Positions 34,258-43,601 are shown, counted from the stretch's first letter. The stretch: DNA of 64,000 nucleotides from Kumtagia sp044326205 (GCF_044326205.1 NZ_JBIRCY010000029.1:34646-98645), one strand, 5' to 3'. The notes: generated by a model not told the origin, from the sequence alone. Numbers and translations are program-made.

Positions 34258-35163
34258 ATGGCCAAGAAAGAAATCATCTGCGCGTTCGGTACCGACATCG
34301 ATTCAGTCGCCGGCCAGATCGGATCCTATGGCGGCGGCGATTCTCCGTCCGACATCCAGCGCGGCATCTTCGCCAGCGAGGTGGGCAACATCCGGCTGCT
34401 CAACCTGTTCAAGAAATACAAGCTCAAGACAAGCTTCTTCATTCCCGGCCACTCGATCGAGACCTTTCCCGATCAGGTGAAGCGCATCGTCGACGAGGGT
34501 CATGAGATCGGTGCGCACGGCTATCTGCACGAAAACCCGATCGCCATGACGCCGACCCAGGAAGAGGCGGTGCTGGCCAAGTCGGTCGACCTGATCGAAA
34601 AGCTGTCCGGCAAGAAGCCGCGCGGCTATGTGGCGCCGTGGTGGGAAATGTCGGCTTCGACCGCCGCGCTCCTGCAGAAATACGGCTTCAAGTATGACCA
34701 CAGCCAGGGCTATCGCGACTTCCAGCCCTTCTATGCCCGTGTCGGCGATAGCTGGAACGTCATCGACTATTCAAAGAAGGCCGAGGAGTGGATGCATCCG
34801 CTCAAGCACGGCAAGGAGATCGACCTCGTCGAGATCGGCGCCAACTGGTATGTCGACGACCTGCCGCCGATGATGTTCATGAAGAAGGTGCCGAACAGCC
34901 ACGGCTTCATGAACCCGCGCGATATCGAGAGCATGTGGCGCGACCAGTTCGACTGGGTCTATCGCGAGATGGATTATGGCGTGTTTCCCTTCACCATCCA
35001 TCCCGACGTCAGCGGCCGGCCGCAGGTGCTGCTGATGCTGGAGCGCCTGATCGAATACATCAACGGCCATGACGGCGTGAAATGGATGACGTTCGAGGAG
35101 ATCGCCGAGGATTTCCGCAAGCGTTTTCCGTTCTCGGGCAAGGCGCGGCCTGAGGTCATCTGA
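34258..35163 (+). CDS. Polysaccharide deacetylase family protein, PuuE-like
   Basis: A 301-residue cytoplasmic NodB-fold enzyme without signal peptide. The metal-binding Asp is in FGTDIDS near residue 14, the His pair in GHEIGAHGYLHENP, and other motifs in PRGYVAPWWEMS and HPDVSGRP. In the cytoplasm this fold occurs in metal-independent allantoinase (PuuE) and related C-N hydrolases, so an amide or ureide ring substrate is more likely than a polysaccharide. GGGAGAGTGGAG before the ATG at 34258 fixes the start. It heads an operon with the CxxC protein, the G3E GTPase and the isochorismatase-fold gene. Confidence 0.82.
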   Translation: MAKKEIICAFGTDIDSVAGQIGSYGGGDSPSDIQRGIFASEVGNIRLLNLFKKYKLKTSFFIPGHSIETFPDQVKRIVDEGHEIGAHGYLHENPIAMTPTQEEAVLAKSVDLIEKLSGKKPRGYVAPWWEMSASTAALLQKYGFKYDHSQGYRDFQPFYARVGDSWNVIDYSKKAEEWMHPLKHGKEIDLVEIGANWYVDDLPPMMFMKKVPNSHGFMNPRDIESMWRDQFDWVYREMDYGVFPFTIHPDVSGRPQVLLMLERLIEYINGHDGVKWMTFEEIAEDFRKRFPFSGKARPEVI

Positions 35164-35227
35164 CGGCAGGTGATCAGAGGGGAGGGTGGCACTGTCGCCG
35201 CACTTCCCACCAAGGAGACACGAAAAG

Positions 35228-35539
35228 ATGTGCGCGAATTGCGGAAATCCCGCTGCGCCGGGACACTGGACCGAGGCGGGCGCCGCCGGTCCGGGGGAGC
35301 GGTTGCGCGCGCGCTTTCGCCGCTCGCAGGTGCTGAAGTCGGTCCTGCCTTCCTATGGCCTGACCGCGCATGATGGTGCGATCATTCCCGGCATCCAGCT
35401 TTCCGCGCTTTCCGGCCAGGAAGTGATCGTACAGAACCTGGAAGAGTTCTGGATCGAGGCGGAAAGGATGATCGGCCGGCCGGTCGATCCGCTCGATCCG
35501 CGCTTCCTGGGTGCTGCCGGCGGCCGCGAGGCGGCGTGA
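35228..35539 (+). CDS. Small CxxC protein paired with a G3E GTPase
   Basis: A 103-residue protein starting MCANCGNPAAPGHW, a Cys-x2-Cys with a nearby His and Trp that could bind a metal ion. The rest is helical with a hydrophobic strand (IIPGIQLSALSGQEVIVQN) and an end FWIEAERMIGRPVDPLDPRF. No named family is recognised. AAGGAG lies eleven bases before the ATG. Its stop overlaps the GTPase start (GTGA), which suggests that the two proteins work together, perhaps in metal delivery to a neighbouring hydrolase. That role is inferred from context. Confidence 0.65.
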   Translation: MCANCGNPAAPGHWTEAGAAGPGERLRARFRRSQVLKSVLPSYGLTAHDGAIIPGIQLSALSGQEVIVQNLEEFWIEAERMIGRPVDPLDPRFLGAAGGREAA

Positions 35540-36498
35540 CGGTGGACGGCGCCGAGACCCGGATGCGGCTCACTGTGCTCGGCGGGTTCCTCGGCTCCGG
35601 CAAGACGACATGGCTGCGCCACCAGTTGCATCATGGCCAATTCAGGGATGCGCATGTCATCGTCAACGAGGCGGCGGAGACGCCGGTCGATGACGCGCTT
35701 CTGGCGAAATCGTCGGCGCTGACGGTACTGGCGGGCGGTTGTGCCTGCTGCGCCGGACGCGCTGACCTTATCGTCGCCCTGCGAACCCTGTGCGATGAGC
35801 GCAGCCGCTCGCTTTCGAGCGAAAGCCGGCTGCAACGCATCGTGCTGGAAACCAGCGGCCTGGCCGATCCGGGCGCTATCGTCGAGGCGATTCGTGCCGA
35901 TCCTGTGTTGATCCATCACATCGTCGTCACCGAGATCGTTGTCACGGTCGATGGATTGCACGGCCTGTCGCAATTGGCCTCCGAGCCGCTCGGGCGGCGG
36001 CAGGCGGAGATCGCCGATCGATTGATCGTTACAAAACTCGACGCGGTCGAGCCGAAAACCTTGGCGCGGCTCGTCGCCACCTTGAAACGCCTCAATCCCG
36101 GTGCCGCGATTGGCGGCGCGATCAATGGATCGGAAGCGCCCCCGCCGCAGGATGCCGGGGCAGAGCCGGTCGACCTTCCGGATCTCTCCGGCGAAAGTGC
36201 CGCGCCGATCTTTGCCACGCGGCTCATGCTGGACGAGACGGTCGACTGGACGGTGTTCGGCGTCTGGCTGTCGGCGCTGCTTCACGCGCGCGGCGACCAG
36301 GTGATGCGCGTCAAGGGCGTGGTGCGCACGCCGGCCGGGCGGTTGCTTTTGCAGAGCGTGCGCAAGATCGTGCAGGCACCGGAGATTCTTCCGGAGCAGG
36401 ATGACGCCCGCGAGGACGACACGATCGTGGTTATCGGCCGGGGCTATGAGGGCGAAGATCTCCGCCGGTCGTTGAATTATTTTGCCGGCATCCGATAA
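35536..36498 (+). CDS. CobW/HypB/UreG-type G3E GTPase, metal chaperone
   Basis: A 320-residue COG0523-type GTPase that loads metal into client enzymes. Walker A GFLGSGKTT is near residue 15, the CxCC metal motif is present as GGCACCAG, with the ETSGLADP switch and the TKLDAVEP guanine-specificity motif. The C-terminal domain holds VMRVKGVV and DTIVVIGRG. It starts at GTG 35536, overlapping the CxxC gene. Distance from the cobalamin operon and the local gene set suggest that it serves a ureide hydrolase rather than cobaltochelatase. Confidence 0.87.
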   Translation: MTVDGAETRMRLTVLGGFLGSGKTTWLRHQLHHGQFRDAHVIVNEAAETPVDDALLAKSSALTVLAGGCACCAGRADLIVALRTLCDERSRSLSSESRLQRIVLETSGLADPGAIVEAIRADPVLIHHIVVTEIVVTVDGLHGLSQLASEPLGRRQAEIADRLIVTKLDAVEPKTLARLVATLKRLNPGAAIGGAINGSEAPPPQDAGAEPVDLPDLSGESAAPIFATRLMLDETVDWTVFGVWLSALLHARGDQVMRVKGVVRTPAGRLLLQSVRKIVQAPEILPEQDDAREDDTIVVIGRGYEGEDLRRSLNYFAGIR

Positions 36499-36571
36499 GC
36501 GCCGATAACCGTGCGGCGTGACGATTTCCTGGGCCGTGATTTGTGGAAAACGCGAAAGGGGGGGAGGGACG

Positions 36572-37192
36572 ATGAGTTCGGATGACACAGAAGTCTACGC
36601 CCGCCAGCAGTTCGGCGGCAGGACGGGTTTCGGCAAAGCCCCGGCGCTGCTCGTCATCGATTTCGTCAACGGTTTTCACGATCCGGAGATTCTCGGCGGC
36701 GGCAACATTGCCGAGGCGGTGATCACGACGCGCCCGCTACTCGACTTTTTTCGCTCGCGCGGCCTGCCGGTCGTCTTCACCCGTATCGTCTATGCGGAGG
36801 ACGGATCGGATGCCAGCCTGTGGTCGGAAAAACTGCAGCGGCTGCAAACCCTCACGGAGCGCGCCTATGAGAGCCAGGTGGTCGACGCGCTGGCGCCGCG
36901 TCCCGGAGAGATCATCGTACGCAAGACGCAGGCCTCGGCCTTCTTCGGCACGCCGCTGGCGGCCAATCTGTTTCGTCGCGGCGTGGACACGCTGGTCGTC
37001 ACTGGCTGCACCACCAGCGGCTGCGTGCGCGCCAGCGTCATCGATGCCATGAGCCTCAACTACCGCACGGTCGTTGCCACCGACTGCGTCGGCGACCGTG
37101 CACTGGGGCCGCATCACGCGAACCTGTTCGACATGGGCCAGAAATATTCCGACCTGCTCACCGCCGCCGAGATCATTGAGGCGCTTTCCTGA
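36572..37192 (+). CDS. Isochorismatase-fold amidohydrolase, N-carbamoylsarcosine amidase-like
   Basis: A 206-residue cysteine hydrolase. The Asp-Lys-Cys triad is visible: Asp in LLVIDFVNGF near residue 27, Lys in IVRKTQASAFFGTPL, and nucleophilic Cys in VTGCTTSGCVRAS (the second Cys). The N-terminus ARQQFGGRTGFGKAPALLVID fits N-carbamoylsarcosine amidase and maleamate hydrolase relatives rather than nicotinamidase. The first would convert N-carbamoylsarcosine, the product of HyuAB on N-methylhydantoin, to sarcosine, which fits this locus. A strong GGGGGGGAGGGA site precedes the ATG. Confidence 0.82.
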   Translation: MSSDDTEVYARQQFGGRTGFGKAPALLVIDFVNGFHDPEILGGGNIAEAVITTRPLLDFFRSRGLPVVFTRIVYAEDGSDASLWSEKLQRLQTLTERAYESQVVDALAPRPGEIIVRKTQASAFFGTPLAANLFRRGVDTLVVTGCTTSGCVRASVIDAMSLNYRTVVATDCVGDRALGPHHANLFDMGQKYSDLLTAAEIIEALS

Positions 37193-37259
37193 TTTCGATC
37201 CGAGCCGACGGCTGTCCGGCCGGCTGATATCCGCCATGATCGGCGCTATCGTGACGGCG

Positions 37260-38060
37260 ATGAAAGCAATCCTGTTCGCATTGCTGATCGTTGCGGGTGC
37301 TTCCAGCCAAGCGTTCGCGTGGGGACGTGCTGGCCATGCCATCGTCGCCGAGATCGCCGAGCGCCATCTGTCGCCGGAGTCGCGCGCCGAGGTCGACGCG
37401 CTGCTCGCCACGGAAGGCGCGAAAAGCATGGCGGACGTGTCGCTGTGGGCGGACCTGATCAAGGCGCTGCGCATTCCGGACCAGCCATCGCATGTGGTGC
37501 GCCTGCCGCTCGACCATTCCGGCTACGATGCCGCAACAGTCTGCAAGACCGGCCGCTGTATCGTTGCAGCGATCGACAGGTACACAGCAGTGCTGGCGGA
37601 TCGTTCCAATCCGGCGACGGCTCGCGTCACCGCGCTCAAATATCTGATCCATCTCGTCGGCGACCTGCACCAGCCGCTGCACACCAGCGCCGATACGGGA
37701 GCAACGGCGGTGGTGCTCGACGGTTCGGTGACGAGGCTTCACGACGTCTGGGACGACGCGATCATCGAAAGCCGGGGAAAGGACTGGCAGACGCTGGCCG
37801 TCGCGGTCGAGGCGGATGCTATCGTGCCGGACACCAGTTCGACGCCAGCCGACTCGGCGTTGGAGGGCAGGGACATAGCCCGCGACACGATTTTCGCCGA
37901 TCCGCGCCTCGAAACCCGCCGCCGCGACGTGCTGCCGTGGCTGCCGAAAACCTATCTCGACGACAACTGGCCGATCGTGCGCAAACGGCTGAAGCAGGGC
38001 GGATACCGGCTGGCCGCGCTGCTCAACCGCGCGTTGGACAAGGCACCCAAAGCAAACTGA
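37260..38060 (+). CDS. Secreted S1/P1-type nuclease
   Basis: A 266-residue zinc-dependent nuclease family protein. A signal peptide (MKAILFALLIVAGASSQAFA) ends exactly before WGRAGH, so the mature N-terminal Trp can ligate zinc as in S1 and P1 nucleases. Further ligand motifs are LDHSGYDAA, LIHLVGDLHQPLH and RLHDVWDDAII. It degrades single-stranded nucleic acids, or releases 3' phosphate, in the periplasm or outside. The ATG at 37260 gives the cleanest signal; one at 37236 adds eight residues. It converges on the gguB gene. Confidence 0.88.
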   Translation: MKAILFALLIVAGASSQAFAWGRAGHAIVAEIAERHLSPESRAEVDALLATEGAKSMADVSLWADLIKALRIPDQPSHVVRLPLDHSGYDAATVCKTGRCIVAAIDRYTAVLADRSNPATARVTALKYLIHLVGDLHQPLHTSADTGATAVVLDGSVTRLHDVWDDAIIESRGKDWQTLAVAVEADAIVPDTSSTPADSALEGRDIARDTIFADPRLETRRRDVLPWLPKTYLDDNWPIVRKRLKQGGYRLAALLNRALDKAPKAN

Positions 38061-38086
38061 ACCACCGGCTTTGGGCTTCCTGCGCC

Positions 38087-39376
38087 TCAGCCCTTCTTCT
38101 TGTTGTAGACGTCGAAGACGACCGCGCCGAGCAGCACCAGGCCCTTCACCACCTGCTGCCAGTCGACATTGACGCCCATGATCGACATGCCGTTGTTCAT
38201 CACGCCCATGATGAAGCCGCCGACCACAGCGCCGATGACCTGGCCGACGCCGCCCATCGCCGAGGCGCCGCCGATGAACACGGCGGCGATGACGTCGAGC
38301 TCGCTGCCGAGGCCGGCCGCGGGCACCGCCTGCCCAAGGCGCGCGGCGATGATCAGTCCGCCGAGCGCCGACAGCACGCCCATGTTGATGAACACATAAA
38401 GGGTCAGCCGCTCAATGTTTATGCCCGACAGTTGCGCGGCCTTGGCATTGCCGCCCAAGGCGTAGATGCGGCGGCCGATCGTCATCCGCTTGGTGACAAA
38501 CATGAACAGCGCAATCAGCAATCCCATCACCACGAGCACGATGGGCAGGCCCCGATAGGTCGCGAACTGGTAGACGAGGAACAATACCAGGGCGCTGATC
38601 ACCAGTGTCTTGGCGGTGTACAAGGCGAAGGGCTCGGCCTCATAGCCGTGGCTCTCGCGTGTGCGGCGCGCCTTGAGGCCGAAATAGATATAAGCCAGCA
38701 CGCCGATGATGCCGATCACGATCGTCGTCATGTGGAGCGAAAGACCGCTGCCCACGATCGTCTTGCCGGCGGCATTTACGATCGGGGGGACGATCGTCCA
38801 TGTGCCGATCAGGTCGGGAATGAAGCCCGAGCTCAACGCCTTGAAGCCATCGGGAAGCGGCCCGACCGACGAACCGCCGCCGAGCAGCGCCTGGCAGATG
38901 CCGCGGAAGATCAGCATGCCCGCGAGGGTGACGATAAAACTCGGAATGCGGTGATAGGCGATCCAATAGCCTTGTGCCGCACCGATGGCCGCGCCGACGA
39001 TCAGGCAGACGATCGACACGACGAGCGGGTTGCTCAGGAAGCCGAGCGGCCAGATCACCATCATCATGGCCGCCAACGCGCCAATGAAGCCGGCGACCGA
39101 GCCGACGGAGAGATCGATATGGCCGGAGACGATCACCAGCAGCATGCCCAGCGCCATCACGATGATGAAGCTGTTCTGCTGCACCAGATTGCTGAGGTTC
39201 ACCGGCTTGAACAGCGTGCCGTTGGTCGTGAACTGGAAGAAGATCATGATCGCGATCAGCGCCAGAATGAGGCCGTAGTCGCGAAGATTGGTGACGAGCG
39301 CCGAAACGGCAACGCGCGGCGGCTGCACCTCGGAAGCGACGCCGCTCTGGGGGGCGGGAGTGGTGTCCGTTGTCAT
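38087..39376 (-). CDS. gguB: Multiple sugar ABC transporter permease GguB
   Basis: A 429-residue permease of the XylH/RbsC family with about ten hydrophobic spans. Motifs include SFIIVMALGMLLVIVSGHID and SVGSVAGF, PSFIVTLAGMLIFRG, GGNAKAAQLSGI and FIGGASAMGGVGQV. Length and neighbours (gguA, chvE) identify it as GguB, the single membrane component of the ChvE-linked sugar importer. It overlaps the end of gguA by four bases. Confidence 0.92.
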   Translation of the reverse strand: MTTDTTPAPQSGVASEVQPPRVAVSALVTNLRDYGLILALIAIMIFFQFTTNGTLFKPVNLSNLVQQNSFIIVMALGMLLVIVSGHIDLSVGSVAGFIGALAAMMMVIWPLGFLSNPLVVSIVCLIVGAAIGAAQGYWIAYHRIPSFIVTLAGMLIFRGICQALLGGGSSVGPLPDGFKALSSGFIPDLIGTWTIVPPIVNAAGKTIVGSGLSLHMTTIVIGIIGVLAYIYFGLKARRTRESHGYEAEPFALYTAKTLVISALVLFLVYQFATYRGLPIVLVVMGLLIALFMFVTKRMTIGRRIYALGGNAKAAQLSGINIERLTLYVFINMGVLSALGGLIIAARLGQAVPAAGLGSELDVIAAVFIGGASAMGGVGQVIGAVVGGFIMGVMNNGMSIMGVNVDWQQVVKGLVLLGAVVFDVYNKKKG

Positions 39377-40905
39377 GATGCTTTCCCTTCTCCCCGAACG
39401 ATTGCGCGCATGATCTTTTCCTGGCTTGCTTCGCTGGCCGGCATTTCGCCGACGATGCGGCCTTCGTTCATGACATAGATGCGGTCGGTGATGCCGAGCA
39501 GTTCGGGCATCTCCGACGAGATGACGATGATCGCCTTACCTTCCGACGCGAGGCGGGCGATGATCGTATAGATCTCGTATTTGGCGCCGACGTCGATGCC
39601 GCGCGTCGGCTCGTCGAGGATCAGCAGTTCCGGGTTGGCGAACAGCCATTTGGAGAGGACGACCTTCTGCTGGTTACCGCCCGAAAGATTGCCAGTCATC
39701 TGATAGACGCTCGAGGCGCGGATGTTCGTCTTCTTGCGGTATTCGTTGGCGACGGCGAGCTCGCGCAGATCGTCGATCACCGCATTGGTCGAAACGCCGC
39801 CCAGATTGGCCAGCGTGACGTTGTGCTTGATGTGATCGATCAGATTGAGACCGTAGGTCTTGCGGTCCTCGGTGACGTAGGCGATCCCGTGCTCCACGGC
39901 CTTGCTGACCGTGGAGACGTCGATCGACTTGCCCTTGAGCAGCACCTCGCCGGTGATGCGGTGACCATAGGACCGGCCGAACAGGCTCATGGCGAATTCG
40001 GTGCGCCCGGCGCCCATCAGTCCGGCTATGCCGACCACTTCGCCCTTGCGCACATTGATGTCGATGCCCTTGATGACCTGCCGCTCGACATGGATCGGGT
40101 GGTACACCGACCAGTTCTTCACCTCGAATATCGTTTCGCCGATGTTCGGCTCGCGCGGCGGATAGCGGTCGTCGAGCGAGCGGCCGACCATCGAGGTGAT
40201 GATACGGTCCTCGCTGATATCCTTCTTGGCGAGCGTCTCGATGGTCTGGCCGTCGCGGATCACGGTCACCTTGTCGGCGACCCGGTTGATCTCGTTGAGC
40301 TTGTGCGAGATGAGGATCGAGGTGATGCCCTGCCGCTTGAACTCGAGCAACAGGTCGAGCAACGCCTGGCTGTCCTTCTCCGAGAGGCTGGCGGTTGGCT
40401 CGTCCAGGATGAGCAACTTGACTTCCTTGCTCAGCGCCTTGGCGATTTCGACGAGCTGCTGCTTGCCCGTGCCGATGTTGGTGATCAGCGTGTTGGGGTC
40501 CTCGCTCAGCCCGACCTTCTTCAGCAGCGCGCGCGTGCGCGTCTCGTTGGCGTTCCAGTCGATGACGCCGTATGTCGCGTGCTCGTTGCCCAGAAAGATG
40601 TTCTCGGTGATCGAAAGCATCGGCACCAGCGCAAGTTCCTGGTGGATGATGACGATGCCCAGGCGTTCGCTGTCGTGGATGCCTTTGAAATGGCAATCCT
40701 GCCCGCGATAGACAATCGCGCCGTCATAGGTGCCTGTGGGATAGACGCCCGAAAGCACTTTCATCAATGTCGACTTGCCGGCGCCGTTCTCGCCGACCAC
40801 CGCATGGATCTCGCCTTCCTCAACGTTGAGGTTGACGTTCGACAGCGCCTTCACGCCGGGGAACGTCTTGGTGATGTCGCGCATCTCCAAAATCGTCGAA
40901 GCCAT
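39373..40905 (-). CDS. gguA: Multiple sugar ABC transporter ATPase GguA
   Basis: A 510-residue double ATPase of the sugar type. The first cassette has Walker A GENGAGKST, signature region IGTGKQQLVEIAKAL and Walker B LLILDEPTASL. The second has GLMGAGRTE in place of a classical Walker A, signature LSGGNQQKVVLSKWL and LLILDEPTRGIDVGAK. The Met at 40905 is chosen for its GGGAGGAG site; a longer frame upstream adds non-homologous residues. It lies 196 bases after chvE, with a terminator-like hairpin between. Confidence 0.93.
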   Translation of the reverse strand: MASTILEMRDITKTFPGVKALSNVNLNVEEGEIHAVVGENGAGKSTLMKVLSGVYPTGTYDGAIVYRGQDCHFKGIHDSERLGIVIIHQELALVPMLSITENIFLGNEHATYGVIDWNANETRTRALLKKVGLSEDPNTLITNIGTGKQQLVEIAKALSKEVKLLILDEPTASLSEKDSQALLDLLLEFKRQGITSILISHKLNEINRVADKVTVIRDGQTIETLAKKDISEDRIITSMVGRSLDDRYPPREPNIGETIFEVKNWSVYHPIHVERQVIKGIDINVRKGEVVGIAGLMGAGRTEFAMSLFGRSYGHRITGEVLLKGKSIDVSTVSKAVEHGIAYVTEDRKTYGLNLIDHIKHNVTLANLGGVSTNAVIDDLRELAVANEYRKKTNIRASSVYQMTGNLSGGNQQKVVLSKWLFANPELLILDEPTRGIDVGAKYEIYTIIARLASEGKAIIVISSEMPELLGITDRIYVMNEGRIVGEMPASEASQEKIMRAIVRGEGKAS

Positions 40906-41050
40906 CAGGAATACCACTCCTCCCAGCATCGAACCGGAAACGGGATCCGGCATCCGGACAGTTCCGATACTCGATCAAAATTCGAGATCGCCCCTCGTGC
41001 CGCCGGACTAGCGCACGGTCGTTGCAAACAATACCGGGGCCGCAGGCCAA

Positions 41051-41084
41051 CGAAAAGGGGTTCCGCATATAGAGCGGAACCCCC
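41051..41084 (-). terminator. Terminator between chvE and gguA
   Basis: On the minus strand, GGGGTTCCGC and GCGGAACCCC form a perfect 10-bp stem with a seven-base loop (41057-41083), followed by TTTTCG. Located just after the chvE stop, it can give much more chvE than gguAB transcript, as usual for a binding protein. Confidence 0.85.
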
Positions 41085-41101
41085 AAGCCTGGCGACTGCG
41101 A

Positions 41102-42184
41102 TTACTTGAGCTCGTCGGCCTTGATGTAGCCGGAGTCGACCACCAGCGCCTGGTAGTTCGACTTGTCGACATCATGCGGCGTCAGCAGGATCGAGGGGAC
41201 GACCTTCACGTCGTTGTTGTAGGTCTTCTCGTCGAGGCCTTCCGGCTTGCCGCCCGACAGAACCTTGTCGACCAGCTCGACGGTTGCCTTGGCGAGTTCG
41301 CGGGTGTCCTTGAACACGGTCGAATACTGTTCGCCGGCGATGATCGCCTTGACCGAAGCGGTCTCGGCGTCCTGGCCGGTCACGATCGGCCAGGGCTGGT
41401 CGGCGGTGCCATAGCCGACGGCGCGCAGCGAAGCGATGATGCCGCGGGAAAGACCGTCATAGGGAGCAAGCACGCCGTCGACACGGCTGCCGTCCGAATA
41501 GTTGGCGGAGAGCAGGTTGTCCATGCGGGCCTGGGCGGTCGCAGCCAGCCAGCGCAGCGTGCCGACCTTGTCCATGCCGGTCTGGCCGGACTTGATCTTG
41601 ATGGAGCCGTCGTCGATCAGCGGCTGCAGAACGCTCATGGCGCCGTCATAGAAGAAGAAGGCATTGTTGTCGTCCGGCGAGCCGCCGAACAGCTCGACGT
41701 TCCACGGCTTGGTGTCGGGGAAGCGCTCCTTGAGGCCCTTGACCAGCGAATTGGCCTGGATGACGCCGACGCCGAAATTGTCGAAGGTCGTGTAGTAGTC
41801 GACATTCGGGGTCTTCTTGATCAGGCGATCATAGGCGACGACGACGACACCGGCGTCGGCGGCCTTCTGCAGCGCGTCCGACAGGGTGGTGCCGTCGATC
41901 GAGGCGATGATCAGCGCCTTCGGGCCCTTGGTGATCTCGTTTTCCAACTGGCTGAGCTGGTTCGGAATGTCGTCCTGCGCATATTGCAGGTCGACGGTGT
42001 AGCCCAGGGCCTCGAGCTGCGACTTGACAGCGTCGCCGTCGTTGATCCAGCGCTGCGAGGTCTTGGTGGGCATCAGCACGCCGACGATGCCCTTGTCCTG
42101 CGCGAAGGCCGGCATGGACAGAGCGGAACAGGCGGCGAAGCCCGCTGCCGCGACGGCAAGAATGGTTCTTCTGGTGAAGTTCAC
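41102..42184 (-). CDS. chvE: Sugar-binding protein ChvE
   Basis: A 360-residue periplasmic multiple-sugar receptor. The signal peptide MNFTRRTILAVAAAGFAACS ends near MPAFA-QDK. The mature sequence agrees with Agrobacterium ChvE in long blocks: VGVLMPTKTSQRWINDGD, YAQDDIPNQLSQLENEITKG, NVELFGGSPDDNNAFFFYDG, VKSGQTGMDKVGTLRW, and TGQDAETASVKAIIAGEQYS. ChvE binds arabinose, galactose, xylose, glucose and sugar acids, and in Agrobacterium also triggers virulence signalling with VirA. No vir genes are present here, so the role is uptake and perhaps chemotaxis. Confidence 0.95.
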   Translation of the reverse strand: MNFTRRTILAVAAAGFAACSALSMPAFAQDKGIVGVLMPTKTSQRWINDGDAVKSQLEALGYTVDLQYAQDDIPNQLSQLENEITKGPKALIIASIDGTTLSDALQKAADAGVVVVAYDRLIKKTPNVDYYTTFDNFGVGVIQANSLVKGLKERFPDTKPWNVELFGGSPDDNNAFFFYDGAMSVLQPLIDDGSIKIKSGQTGMDKVGTLRWLAATAQARMDNLLSANYSDGSRVDGVLAPYDGLSRGIIASLRAVGYGTADQPWPIVTGQDAETASVKAIIAGEQYSTVFKDTRELAKATVELVDKVLSGGKPEGLDEKTYNNDVKVVPSILLTPHDVDKSNYQALVVDSGYIKADELK

Positions 42185-42453
42185 GGTAATTTCTCCCTTT
42201 AGGATTTCCAGGCGCCTTGCGCGGTCGCCCGGTCACTGAGCCGGCCCTTACGGGCGTCATTGTTTTTCTGCTTATTCCTCCCGCCACTCGGGGAGCCCCG
42301 TGACACACGCAAACCCTCGCGCTGCCAAGGGAAAACCCGAGACAATCCGACCCTGTTCTCAAATCGATATAACTGTCAAATTAAAATTATGACGATCACT
42401 ATAACAATTTCGGTATAAGGCTCGCTGCCGCAGCGGCAGGGAGGATTTTTGCG
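42185..42453. promoter_or_regulatory. Divergent chvE-gbpR control region
   Basis: This 269-base region contains an AT-rich centre (42361-42420) suited to both promoters. TTGACA for chvE is seen on the minus strand at 42379-42374. On the plus strand ACTATAACA and GGTATAAGG lie before gbpR. CTGCCGC (42425-42431) and GCGGCAG (42433-42439) form a hairpin next to the gbpR ribosome site (GGGAGG, 42439-42444), which could limit its translation. GbpR presumably binds here; the exact site is not defined. Confidence 0.6.
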
Positions 42454-43455
42454 ATGCCGGCCATACGAACCGATTTAGGTGCACCGGAAAGGGTCGAAAA
42501 CCCCGGATTGGGCGCCGACGCGCTGCTGCGCAGCGGGCTGAAGCTGGCTCATATGCGCATGATTGTCGCGCTTGACGACCATGGTCAGGTCAGCGCCGCC
42601 GCGCAGGTGCTCGGCATGTCACAGCCGGCCGCCTCACGCATGATTTCTGAGATGGAAGGCATTTTGAAGGTGCCGCTCTGCGAGCGCCTGTCGCGTGGCG
42701 TCGGACTTACACCCTACGGGCAGGCGCTGGCGCGCCGGGCACGCGCCATCCTGCTGGAACTGCGCGAGGTCGACCGGGAAATCTCGGATCTCAGGCTCGG
42801 CAAGGGCGGCTCCGTCTTCGTCGGCGCCGTCACCGCGCCGGCGATCGAACTCGCCGTGCCGGCGATCCGCAAGATGCGCGAGAAGAACCCCCGCCTGGAG
42901 GTCAATATCCAGATCGACACCAGTGCGGTGCTGGCGCGCGAACTGCTCGCCTCGCGGCACGATTTCATCATCGCGCGCATCCCCGACGATCTTAATCCGC
43001 GCCTGTTCGAGAGCCGCGAGATCGGCGTCGAGCGGGCTTGCCTGATCGTGCGACGCGGCCATCCGCTGGCCGGGCGCGGCGTGGTGCCGGCCGAGCGGCT
43101 GGCGGACTATGATTGGGTGTTCCAGCCGGCGGGATCGTTGCTGCGGCGCACCATGGAGCGCATCCTGCTGTCGCGCAGCATCCCGCTGCCCGAGCGCGTG
43201 CTCAACACCGGCTCGCTGTTGCTGACCCTCGTCATGGTCGCGCAATCCGACGCGATCTCCCCTGTGTCAGTCGAGGTGGCGCGCTTCATCGGGGGTGAGC
43301 ACGGCCTTGCCGGGGCGATCGATGTGCTGCCGACCGACTTCGACATCGACGTCCAGCCCTACAGCCTCATCAAGCTGCGCGACCGCGTACTGTCGCCGGC
43401 GGCAGCCGCGCTGCATCAGCATGTTCTGGACGAGATCGGCAAACAGCCGATGTGA
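42454..43455 (+). CDS. gbpR: LysR regulator GbpR of the chvE locus
   Basis: A 333-residue LysR protein. The DNA-binding domain is preceded by about 30 extra residues and reads KLAHMRMIVALDDHGQVSAAAQVLGMSQPAASRMISEME. The effector domain has GGSVFVGAVTAPAIELAVPAI and DFIIARIPDDLNP. Orientation next to chvE matches the galactose-binding-protein regulator GbpR of Agrobacterium, which activates chvE-gguAB when galactose, arabinose or fucose-like sugars are present. GGGAGG lies ten bases before the ATG. Confidence 0.88.
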   Translation: MPAIRTDLGAPERVENPGLGADALLRSGLKLAHMRMIVALDDHGQVSAAAQVLGMSQPAASRMISEMEGILKVPLCERLSRGVGLTPYGQALARRARAILLELREVDREISDLRLGKGGSVFVGAVTAPAIELAVPAIRKMREKNPRLEVNIQIDTSAVLARELLASRHDFIIARIPDDLNPRLFESREIGVERACLIVRRGHPLAGRGVVPAERLADYDWVFQPAGSLLRRTMERILLSRSIPLPERVLNTGSLLLTLVMVAQSDAISPVSVEVARFIGGEHGLAGAIDVLPTDFDIDVQPYSLIKLRDRVLSPAAAALHQHVLDEIGKQPM

Positions 43456-43601
43456 AACCACCGCTTCTAGGTGGACACGCGGTTGGTGCTGATAGTCCTA
43501 AATGTCACGCTGCGTCACGCTATACAGTGCCAAAAAGTCGTACTATATGACTGTTGAATGGCGACCCCAGGGAGGAGCCGGCATTTTGCCGGTAAGCGAC
43601 T

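Noticed and set aside
37319..39478. 719-residue plus-strand open frame
   Set aside because: Overlaps the S1/P1 nuclease in another frame and is antisense to gguB; rich in His, Asp and Arg as expected for a membrane-gene shadow.
41102..43455. Virulence-signalling locus because of chvE
   Set aside because: No virA/virG or T-DNA related genes are present; chvE with gguAB and gbpR is a general sugar-uptake locus in rhizobia.
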